64,000 nucleotides of DNA from Actinomadura macrotermitis. Lineage in GTDB: Bacteria > Actinomycetota > Actinomycetes > Streptosporangiales > Streptosporangiaceae. The stretch is taken from NCBI RefSeq assembly GCF_009604375.1, contig NZ_WEGH01000003.1, forward strand, positions 62,001 through 126,000. The letters run 5' to 3'. Under the pieces are notes generated by a model. That model did no database searches. It was not told the DNA's origin and was given only the letters and a program-made list of their open reading frames with translations. The position numbers and the translations under genes were made by a program. Below, one piece after another: positions 25,233 through 31,914 of this stretch. Position 1 is the stretch's first letter, and every line of letters begins with the position of its first letter.

Positions 25233-26073
25233 CTGTGAAGAGGGACCGGTCGGCGAGAGCCGGTGTCGGGAACTCAATTCCCCCCGCCAGGACACTCTCG
25301 CGGCACAGCCGCAATGAGGGCCGGTCTGCGAAGGCCGGTGTCGGTGGTGCCTGGCCGAAGGTGCCGTCTTCGACATGTGGCCGCAATGAGGACCGCTCCG
25401 TAAGGGCCGGTGTCGGCACCGCCGAGCAGGAGTGCCCGCGCGGCGCGGGCCTGCCGCAATGAGGACCGGACTGTGAGGGCCGGTGTCGGCGCCGCCTGCA
25501 TTTATGCGTTCGCGTTCATCTCCATGCCGCAATGAGGACCGGTCCGTAAGGACCGGTGTCGACTGGGTCGTGGTAACAGCCTGGGTGACGCCGCCCACCC
25601 ACCCGCAATGAGGACCGGTCCGTGAGGACCGGTGTCGGCCGCACATGTCGACCCGTCGTATGAGCGGGCACCTCCCGCAATAAGGACCGATCAGTGAGGG
25701 CCGGTGTCGGCGGGGTTGTCCATGTCCACAGTGTTGAAGCACGCCCGCCCGCAATGAGGACCGGTCCGTGAGGGCCGGTGTCGGGATGCGCTTGGGCACG
25801 GCCTTGTAGGCGTCGTAGAGCCCGCAATGAGGACCGGTCTGTGAGGGCCGGTGTCGGTGGAGTGCGCGCAGCGCGCGCCACACCTTTTTGCGCCCGCAAT
25901 GAGGACCGGTCCGTGAGGGCCGGTGTCGGGGGGTCTCGGCGATCGCCTGTGCCTCGGTCTGGGTCCCGCAATGAGGACCGGTCCGTGAGGGCCGGTGTCG
26001 GCCACACCCGGGCCGGGCCAGAACGTGGCATACGTACCCGCAATGAGGACCGGTCCGTGAGGGCCGGTGTCGG
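25233..26073 (-). CRISPR. CRISPR array 2, eleven repeats plus one decayed
   Basis: The 37-bp repeats run CCCGCAATGAGGACCGGTCC plus GTGAGGGCCGGTGTCGG on the plus strand, with spacers of about 35-39 bp. They start near 25308, 25380, 25453, 25526, 25602, 25674, 25748, 25821, 25893, 25965 and 26037. A decayed copy lies at about 25233-25269, farthest from the leader. Stem ACCGGYCC/GGRCCGGT differs from array 1, yet the transcribed 3' end CTCATTGCGG is shared. Read on the minus strand toward csb1. Confidence 0.95.
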
Positions 26074-26202
26074 CCTGTTTGAACAGGCATGATTACCGCT
26101 TGTACCCACCCTTCGCCATAGTGGCTGCCCGTTTTATGCCCGACTGCGGTCGTCTCCGCTTCGGAACCTCCCAGGGATTTCATGGGTACTTGAGGTTCCG
26201 AA
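26074..26202 (-). promoter_or_regulatory. Leader of CRISPR array 2
   Basis: Same layout as the leader of array 1. A perfect palindrome GCCTGTT-tg-AACAGGC (26073-26088) adjoins the first repeat. An 11-bp inverted repeat TTCGGAACCTC/GAGGTTCCGAA lies at 26160-26170 and 26192-26202, 32 bases between outer arm starts. Confidence 0.7.
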
Positions 26203-26238
26203 GTCGATCCAGATCATGCCCTACGGGGCGGACGGCAG

Positions 26239-26292
26239 ATGGTCGGATGGTCGGATGGTCGGATGGTCGGATGGTCGGATGGTCGGATGGTC
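26239..26292. repeat. 8-bp tandem repeat after int
   Basis: ATGGTCGG repeated 6.75 times without error, ending 3 bases before the int stop codon. Non-coding; probably slippage-prone. Confidence 0.9.
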
Positions 26293-26294
26293 CA

Positions 26295-27749
26295 CTACAG
26301 CGAACGCAGGTTGCGGGTGGGGTTAGCGCGCTCGACTAGGAGCTGGTCGGCGAGGGCTGCTTGGAGTTGGGCGATCTTGGCTTGGGCCTCCTGGAGTTGG
26401 CCTTGGAGGTCGAGGTCTGTGATGGCGAAGGTATTGCGGATCTTGTTGAGGGCTTCGAGGGCGGTCTCGTCGGCAGTGGGGAGAGTGTGAAGGTAGCGCT
26501 CGGTGGTGGAGATCTTGCGGTGGCCGAGGCGTTCCTTGACGACCTGGAGATCTGCGCCGCCGGCCAGGAGCCATGAGGCGTGGGCGTGGCGTAGGTCGTG
26601 GATGCGGGGTGACCAGTCGAGGGCGGCGGCGTCGCGGGCGGGGTGCCAGCAGTGCTTGCGGAACCAGTTCGCGGAGATGTGCGGGTCGGTGTCGACGACG
26701 CGAGGCTTGCGGGGGTTGTCCTTGCCCTTAGCGCGGCGGGACGCGCGGTAGGCGGCATAGGCGCCTCGGCAGTGGTCGCACTTGCATTTGCCTAGGTTGT
26801 AGGCGGTGATCGTGCCATGGGCGTAGGTGCGGCCGTTGGGAGCAGTGAAGGTCGGGTCGGTTGGTTCCACGAGGTGGAGGGGTGGCTTGGGAGGGGTGTG
26901 ACGGCGGGCGAAGAGGAGGTCGTTCGAGGTTAGGTTCTGGGCTTCGATGTGAGCTTTGAGCTTGGTGGTTATTTGGGGGCTGAGCTTGAAGCGGCGGGTG
27001 CGCTTGTCCTTGGGGTATTCCTTGACGAGGAAGCGCTTGCCCTCGGGGTGGTATTCGGGGACGAGTTCGACGACGGCGCGGCTGACGGTCAGGACGCGGG
27101 TTCGCGTGTCGAGGTCCTTGACGCGGAGTTCGGTCAGTTCGCCCCAGCGCAGGCCGCTCTCGATGTCGGTCTCGACGAGGAGCTGAGCGTCGGCGTCGGG
27201 AAGCGCGTTGTAGATGAGGTCGAACTGCTCCGGGGTGATCGTGCGTCGGGGTTTCTCGGGGACGGGGTCGGTGGCTACTCCGCGGCTGGGGTGGTAGATG
27301 ATCACGCCGTCGTTGACGGCCGTGGTGAAGATGGCGTTGAGGATCGAGGTCTTGCAGTACTTGATCCGGTGGGCGGAGACGCCGTTCTGCTTGAGGTGGG
27401 TGATCCACTCGCGGACGGTCTCCGAGGTGATGTCGCGCATCTTCATGTCCGCGAAGTAGGGCATGATGTGCGCCTTGATCGCGTAGACGTAGTCCTGGCG
27501 GGTGGTCGCCTCCATTCGGTGGTTGGGCAGCCAGCGGTCTTCGACGTAGGTGCGAAAGGTCTGTTTGCCCCGGCGTGGATCCCCAGGTTTGCCTTCGGCG
27601 ATGCGGGCTTCGGCGCGCTGCCACGCCTTGTCGGCTGCTTTGCGGGTGGTGAAGGTACCGGCGGTCTGGCGGACGCCGCGCGCGTCATCGTAGAGAGCCT
27701 GGTAGCCGACTCGGCCGTCCTTGCCGGGACGCCGACGAGTGAAGCCCAT
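26295..27749 (-). CDS. int: Tyrosine site-specific integrase
   Basis: A 484-residue phage-type tyrosine recombinase that integrates the element at tRNA-Gly. An AP2-like arm-binding region (residues 1-60) and SAM-like core-binding domain (about 65-160) precede the catalytic domain. Catalytic residues: Arg in SGLRWGE (about 200), HDLRHAHASW (His, Arg; about 393), LGHRKISTTERYLH (His and nucleophile Tyr). Between the first Arg and the HxxR box is an inserted Cys cluster KCKCDHCRGAYAAYRASRR, likely zinc-binding. The ATG at 27749 has GCGAGG 8 bases upstream. It lies just inside attR. Confidence 0.94.
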   Translation of the reverse strand: MGFTRRRPGKDGRVGYQALYDDARGVRQTAGTFTTRKAADKAWQRAEARIAEGKPGDPRRGKQTFRTYVEDRWLPNHRMEATTRQDYVYAIKAHIMPYFADMKMRDITSETVREWITHLKQNGVSAHRIKYCKTSILNAIFTTAVNDGVIIYHPSRGVATDPVPEKPRRTITPEQFDLIYNALPDADAQLLVETDIESGLRWGELTELRVKDLDTRTRVLTVSRAVVELVPEYHPEGKRFLVKEYPKDKRTRRFKLSPQITTKLKAHIEAQNLTSNDLLFARRHTPPKPPLHLVEPTDPTFTAPNGRTYAHGTITAYNLGKCKCDHCRGAYAAYRASRRAKGKDNPRKPRVVDTDPHISANWFRKHCWHPARDAAALDWSPRIHDLRHAHASWLLAGGADLQVVKERLGHRKISTTERYLHTLPTADETALEALNKIRNTFAITDLDLQGQLQEAQAKIAQLQAALADQLLVERANPTRNLRSL

Positions 27750-27775
27750 TTCGAGCACCTCGCAAACGGAGATCG

Positions 27776-27794
27776 TTTGTCACTCGTTTGTCAC
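27776..27794 (+). repeat. Right arm-type integrase site
   Basis: Exact copy of the 19-base TTTGTCAC-TCG-TTTGTCAC found inside attL. An inverted partial copy (GAGTGACA) follows at 27803-27810. It sits between int and attR. Confidence 0.7.
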
Positions 27795-27917
27795 TGGATC
27801 ATGAGTGACAGGGCGATACGGGCCGCCAGGGACTGGCAGGGGAATTGTGGCTCTGACCTGCACTTTAGCAAGGGAACACCTTGATCGGCAGGTGAAGATA
27901 CTGGACGGGATTTACCC

Positions 27918-27963
27918 CTTCCAAACTGGCTACGCGGGTTCGATTCCCGTCACCCGCTCCACA
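27918..27963 (+). repeat. attR core (46-bp direct repeat)
   Basis: Second copy of the tRNA-Gly 3' half. There is no 5' half, so this is not a functional tRNA gene. Marks the right end of the element. Confidence 0.93.
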
Positions 27964-27973
27964 TAACCCCAGG

Positions 27974-28034
27974 TCAAGGCCCTGATCATCCTCGCGATGA
28001 CCAGGGCCTTGATCTTTTATCACTCGTTCATCAC
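27974..28034 (+). other. Hairpin and degenerate arm site right of attR
   Basis: TCAAGGCCCTGATCAT and ATGACCAGGGCCTTGA pair over 15 of 16 positions (27974-28012). Then TTTATCAC-TCG-TTCATCAC (28016-28034) matches 16 of 19 bases of the element's arm repeat. The whole block parallels 12190-12252, the left end of the element, and so looks like the left end of an older related element. The hairpin could also act as a tRNA-Gly terminator. Confidence 0.6.
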
Positions 28035-28131
28035 TGGGATCCGACGCGATCAAGTGGACATGAGGCCTACGAGATGTCACCTCACGGCAACCCCCGGCAC
28101 GCCACTTGAACTCGTCCCGCAGCGCGTCGCC

Positions 28132-28284
28132 TCATCGCTCCGGCGACACTCCCCCGGCCGGCAGGGAGGCACCGAGCAGCGCGAGCAACTCGGCGGTGGG
28201 GACGCGGTAGCGGCTGCCGACCTTGATCACACAGCAGGGCAAGCGCCCCTGCTTGGCGAGGTCGCTGTACTTCATGGTCTCCAT
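28132..28284 (-). CDS. Shortened excisionase-like protein (remnant)
   Basis: A 50-residue frame, starting METMKYSDLAKQG, with GGAGG 6 bases before the ATG. It aligns with the second half of the element's Xis: LAKQGRLPCCVIKVGSRYRV against LARSGDFPCKVIRVGTSYRV, followed by TAEL..LLG against TADL..LLG. The first HTH helices (about 27 residues) are missing, so DNA binding is doubtful. Together with the arm-like site and hairpin next to it, it marks a decayed older integration. It could still be translated. Confidence 0.6.
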   Translation of the reverse strand: METMKYSDLAKQGRLPCCVIKVGSRYRVPTAELLALLGASLPAGGVSPER

Positions 28285-28414
28285 GGGGAACCTCCATGCG
28301 GTCGATCGAGATGTTCCGAAGAGCGGGCGTCTGCTGAACACGCGCTCCGGTGGTTCAGTCGTCCCGCTCAACCGGAGCCTCGTTGCGTTCGGGGCGGCCC
28401 GGACCAGTGGCCGC

Positions 28415-28447
28415 GTGGGGGCCCGGCGCGCTGCGCCGGGCCCCCAC
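28415..28447 (-). terminator. Terminator after the tautomerase/SDR operon
   Basis: GTGGGGGCCCGGCGC and GCGCCGGGCCCCCAC form a 15-bp stem with a 3-base loop, 15 bases beyond the tautomerase stop. Confidence 0.8.
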
Positions 28448-28461
28448 GCTAATGGTCGGTG

Positions 28462-28671
28462 TCAGGCGTCGCCGTTGAGCATGGCGGCGGTCAGGACGTT
28501 GCCGGCGACGCCCCAGCCGCCGTCGACGACCTCGTCGATGAGCACGACAGTGGTGGGACGGGCCCGCTCACCGAAGATCTCCGCGTACAGGTCGGTGGTG
28601 CGCTCGACGATTTTCTTCTTGTCCTCGGCGGTGATGGTGCCCGCAGGAACCTTGAAGTTGGCGAAAGGCAT
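28462..28671 (-). CDS. 4-oxalocrotonate tautomerase family protein
   Basis: A 69-residue short tautomerase. After removal of the initiator Met the chain starts with the catalytic Pro (PFANFKVPAG). KKKIVERTTDLYAEIFG and TTVVLIDEV fit the β-α-β fold. AGGAG lies 8 bases upstream of the ATG. It is the third gene of the SDR-SDR-tautomerase unit, 95 bases after the second SDR gene. The substrate is probably a keto-enol compound linked to the two reductases; this is inferred. Confidence 0.85.
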   Translation of the reverse strand: MPFANFKVPAGTITAEDKKKIVERTTDLYAEIFGERARPTTVVLIDEVVDGGWGVAGNVLTAAMLNGDA

Positions 28672-28766
28672 GGGTCTTTCTCCTTCGAGTGGGTTTTTCC
28701 GTGGGGTCGGAAGTCTTTGTTCGAGGGGGAAGGCCGATGGCCGTCCCTCGGCTGGTGCCGGCGTGG

Positions 28767-29672
28767 TCAGAGGCTGGCGCGCGGAGTGAGCAGTTCGTCG
28801 ATGCCGACGCGGTGGAAGAACTCCGCGCGAATCCGGTCGTACATGGTGGAGACCACTTCGCTACCGTCGCGGCTGGGATCGACATGGGTGCGGAACGGTC
28901 GTTCCCCATGGGGCAGTCCGACGACGCGGACGATTTCGTCAGCCACTTCCCGGGCCTCACGTCCCGGCGGGAAGATGCGGCTCAGGGCCTCGACCATCGT
29001 GTCCCTGAGCCGGCCGTAAGGCTCTTCATACTCTGCGGAACGGGCGGTATCAGCCGGTGCGCCGGCGTGAGCGAAGTGGTCGGTGCCGCTCGGATAGGCG
29101 CCGGGGACGACGAGGGTGGTCTCGATGCCGAACTTGATCAGCTCGGCGGCGTAGCTCTCGGCGAGAGCGTCCATCGCGGCCTTGGCCGCGAAGTAAGGTG
29201 CCAGGAAAGGCGGATGTCCGCCGCGGGTCGAGGTGGATCCGACCCACACGAGCAGCCCTTGTCCCTGGCGGCGCATGATCGGCAACACCGCGCGGTTCAC
29301 CCGTTGTGTGGACAGCACATTGACGTCGTAGACACCGGCGAGCTGGGCGACGGTGAATGCCTCGGCCGGTCCGAGCACCATGTGGCCGGCGTTGTGCACC
29401 ACGACATCGACCCGTCCCTGCTCGGCCATCACATGGTCGATGGCGGCGTCGACCGATTCCTGGTCCTGGACGTCCATCTCCACAGCGGTGAGCTGCACTC
29501 CGCGGTCCTTCTCGACCTGGGCGAGCGTGGCGGCGGCGGGTGCGTTGCGGCCAGTGGTGGCGCGCATCCCGGCGTACACGATGTGGCCGGCCTCGGCCAG
29601 GGCGCGTGCGGTGAGGTTTCCGAAGCCACTGGATGCGCCCGTGATCACCACGACCTTCGGCCGCACGCTCAC
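28767..29672 (-). CDS. SDR family oxidoreductase
   Basis: A 301-residue short-chain dehydrogenase. Cofactor motif TGASSGFG (about residues 11-18), NAG at VHNAGHM, and the catalytic Ser/Tyr/Lys set WVGSTSTRGG and YFAAK. The C-terminal extension is about 50 residues longer than in minimal SDRs. GTG start at 29672 overlaps the stop of the preceding SDR gene by 4 bases (GTGA), so they are coupled. The substrate is unknown. Confidence 0.9.
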   Translation of the reverse strand: MSVRPKVVVITGASSGFGNLTARALAEAGHIVYAGMRATTGRNAPAAATLAQVEKDRGVQLTAVEMDVQDQESVDAAIDHVMAEQGRVDVVVHNAGHMVLGPAEAFTVAQLAGVYDVNVLSTQRVNRAVLPIMRRQGQGLLVWVGSTSTRGGHPPFLAPYFAAKAAMDALAESYAAELIKFGIETTLVVPGAYPSGTDHFAHAGAPADTARSAEYEEPYGRLRDTMVEALSRIFPPGREAREVADEIVRVVGLPHGERPFRTHVDPSRDGSEVVSTMYDRIRAEFFHRVGIDELLTPRASL

Positions 29673-30430
29673 ACCATGCCCCCATTGGTCCGCAGGATCT
29701 GGCCATTGACCCAGTGCCCTTCCGGGCTGGTGAGGAACGCGACCACGTTGGCGATGTCCTCCGGGGTGCCCAGCCTCTCCAGCGGCGGGACCTTGGCGAG
29801 CCGGCCGATCTGCTCGGCCGTCTTGCCGTCGAGGAACATGTCCGTGGCCGTGGGCCCGGGAGCGACGGTGTTCACGGTGACGTCCCGTCCGCGCAGCTCG
29901 CGGGCGAGGATCAGCGTGATCGCCTCGATGGCGCCCTTGCTCGCCGCGTACGCGCCGTACCCGGGGAACTGAGTGCCGACCACGGAGGTCGAGAACCCCA
30001 CGAAGGAGCCGCCCGCACGCAGGCGCCGGGCCGCCTGCTGGGCGACGACGAAAGTGCCGCGGATGTTGGTGCGGTGCACGGCGTCGAGTACGGCGAGGTC
30101 GAGCTCGGCGATGGGCGACAGAGCGAGCCGACCGGCGCAGTTCACGACGACGTCCACGCCACCGAACTCCTGCTCCGCCCGGTCGAACACCGTGGCGACC
30201 GCGCTCTCGTCCGCCACGTCCGCCTGCACGCAGACCGCCTGCCCGCCGGAAGCGGTGATCGCCGCCACCGTCTCCTCGGCGGCAGCCGCGTCGCGGGCGT
30301 AGTTCACCACGACGGCCAGGCCGTCCTGGGCGAGCTTGCGGGAGACCGACCGGCCGATGCCGCGTGACCCTCCGGTAACGACGGCGACCCGCGCGGGCAC
30401 CGGTTCATGAGTTTGGTGGTTGGTGGTCAT
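29669..30430 (-). CDS. SDR family oxidoreductase (FabG-like)
   Basis: A 253-residue classical SDR. TGGSRGIG (about 20-27), NCAG, and YGAYAASK with the expected Tyr-x3-Lys spacing, then PGPTATDMF and the C-terminal GQILRTNGGM typical of FabG-like enzymes. The ATG at 30430 is chosen; a GTG at 30439 is possible. First gene of a three-gene unit and divergent, across 87 bases, from an MmyB-like regulator that probably controls it. Confidence 0.9.
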   Translation of the reverse strand: MTTNHQTHEPVPARVAVVTGGSRGIGRSVSRKLAQDGLAVVVNYARDAAAAEETVAAITASGGQAVCVQADVADESAVATVFDRAEQEFGGVDVVVNCAGRLALSPIAELDLAVLDAVHRTNIRGTFVVAQQAARRLRAGGSFVGFSTSVVGTQFPGYGAYAASKGAIEAITLILARELRGRDVTVNTVAPGPTATDMFLDGKTAEQIGRLAKVPPLERLGTPEDIANVVAFLTSPEGHWVNGQILRTNGGMV

Positions 30431-30517
30431 GGTCTTCACGATGCACCGCTCTGACCGGCGCAACCAGGGGACGTCATCCCCTGGGCCACCGGCCCGGCCG
30501 AGCACAGAATGGAGGGC

Positions 30518-31378
30518 ATGAGTTCTGCGAAGTACACCGAGCTGGGAGCTTTCCTGCGTTCGCGGCGTGAACGCATCCGCCCGGCCGACATCGGGCTCCC
30601 GGCCGGGCCCCGGCGCCGGGTTCCCGGGCTGCGCCGCGAGGAGGTCGCCCAGCTCGCCGGAGCATCGGTGGACTACTACAACGAGCTCGAGCGTGGAGCC
30701 GGGTCCCAACCGTCCGGGCAAATGATCGCCGCGCTGGCCAGGGCCCTGCGCCTGAGCGCCGACGAACGCGACTACCTGTTCCACCTGGCGGACCGCCCGG
30801 TGCCCGTACAGGGTGGAGCGGCCTCGCACGTGCACCCCGGCATGCTCGATCTCCTCGACCGGCTGGCGTCGACACCGGCACAGGTCATCACCGACCTGCA
30901 CGTCACCCTCGTGCAGAACCCGGCCGCGGTGGCCCTGGTCGGGGACCAGTCCGGTTTCCGAGGGGCTCGGGCCAGCTTCCTCCACCGGTGGTTCACCGAG
31001 CCCGATGCCCGACGTCTCTACCCCGAATCCGATCACGAAGCCCAGTCGCGTGCCTTCGTCGCGGATCTACGGGCTGCTGCCGCGCGCAGGGACGCGAAGG
31101 ACACCGAAGCGACCTCGATGATCCATTCGCTGCTCGGCGCCTCCTCCGAATTCGCCGCGCTATGGGCCGACCATGACGTGGCGTTCCGGCGGGACGACCG
31201 CAAGCGCCTCGACCACCCCGCGCTCGGCGTGATCGAGGTCAACTGCCTCAATCTGTTCAGCGAGGACGGCCGGCAGCGCCTGCTGTGGTTCACTCCCGCG
31301 GCCGGTACGGACAGTGCCGGCCGGCTCGACCTTCTCGCGGTCATCGGCACTCAGGAAATCGCCGAACCGACACCTTGA
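30518..31378 (+). CDS. XRE family regulator with MmyB-like ligand-binding domain
   Basis: A 286-residue regulator. The N-terminal HTH is of the short-spaced type LRREEVAQLAGASVDYYNELE (about residues 43-63), followed by an MmyB-like PAS-fold domain (about 100-270; HVTLVQNPAAVALVG, FHRWFTEP-like segment and DHDVAFRR). This domain binds fatty-acid-like ligands in characterised relatives. In many actinomycetes such genes are divergent from SDR genes, as here. The start is uncertain: ATG 30518 (MSSAKYTE) fits the family; ATG 30509 is also open and neither has an ideal ribosome binding site. Confidence 0.88.
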   Translation: MSSAKYTELGAFLRSRRERIRPADIGLPAGPRRRVPGLRREEVAQLAGASVDYYNELERGAGSQPSGQMIAALARALRLSADERDYLFHLADRPVPVQGGAASHVHPGMLDLLDRLASTPAQVITDLHVTLVQNPAAVALVGDQSGFRGARASFLHRWFTEPDARRLYPESDHEAQSRAFVADLRAAAARRDAKDTEATSMIHSLLGASSEFAALWADHDVAFRRDDRKRLDHPALGVIEVNCLNLFSEDGRQRLLWFTPAAGTDSAGRLDLLAVIGTQEIAEPTP

Positions 31379-31881
31379 CGACCTGCCGGCTTGATCACCG
31401 TGCTCTTCAACAGCACGCCATCTCCTCGACCGAGCCCGCCCCCTCGCTGATCGCCGGCTTCAAAGGGCTGGCTTCGTAGGTGATCTGCGACAGCGTTCGA
31501 CGGGGTGTTCGGGCAGCACTAGCGATCTTGGAGCCTGGGATTGCCGGTGAGAAGTGACAGCGCTTGCGTTGCCGGTGGTCAGGAAGAAGCGGTTCGTGTG
31601 GCTCGGGCCTGGCTTTGGGCGAGGCGGTAGGACTCGTTGGGCAGGAGTGGGTCATAGGCAGCGGCCGGGCGGCCTGCGCTGGGTCAACGACGTCACCTGG
31701 GACACCGATGGCCCAGAGTGCATCGGCAGCGGTTTCCGGCTCGGGGACGGCGCGGCCTCGGCTGCTTCGCGGGCCTTCAGTGCGACCGCGTCGGCGGTGA
31801 GAGAGGGGTTGGCGAGCCCGCGTGAAAGCGATCCGGGAGGCGAGCGAAGTAGAAGTGACGACCATCCTCCCGGAGGTGCCC
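31379..31881. other. Gap with no recognised gene
   Basis: About 500 bases between the MmyB-like regulator and the sigma factor. Long open frames exist on both strands from base composition, but none has a convincing start, ribosome binding site or recognisable domain. It may hold the sigma factor promoter. Confidence 0.5.
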
Positions 31882-31914
31882 ATGCTGGACTCAACGGAAG
31901 GGGCGGCAGGTTGA
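31882..31914 (+). CDS. Ten-residue leader frame before the sigma factor
   Basis: ATG at 31882, with GGAGG 5 bases upstream, opens a frame of ten codons ending in TGA that overlaps the TTG start of the sigma gene (TTGA). The product MLDSTEGAAG is probably not functional; the arrangement suggests coupled re-initiation that sets sigma-factor translation. It could also be the real ribosome binding site context of a mis-called start. Confidence 0.35.
   Translation: MLDSTEGAAG

Larger units (their letters stand above)
12134..27963. mobile_element. Integrative mobilizable element carrying a type I-G CRISPR-Cas system
   Basis: An insertion of about 15.8 kb bounded by the 46-bp tRNA-Gly repeat. In order it holds xis, relaxase, mobC, a candidate oriT, a flavoprotein, an XRE regulator, an ATPase and small partner, CRISPR array 1, csb3, cas3, csb2, csb1, CRISPR array 2 and a tyrosine integrase. 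I find no FtsK-like translocase, type IV coupling protein, VirB4 or replication gene. The element is thus predicted to be mobilized by other conjugative elements rather than to transfer alone. Matching arm-type repeats lie inside both ends. Confidence 0.85.

Noticed and set aside
25186..26183. Long frames across CRISPR array 2, up to 326 residues
   Set aside because: The proteins are repeated units such as DTGPHGPVLIA produced by the 37-bp repeats; no start site or family.
27918..27960. Second tRNA-Gly
   Set aside because: Only the 3' half from the anticodon loop is present; the D arm and 5' acceptor are missing. It is the attR core.
12134..27963. Self-transmissible AICE
   Set aside because: No FtsK/TraB-like translocase, replication initiator or Nud/Kor-type genes were seen; relaxase plus MobC fit a mobilizable element better.
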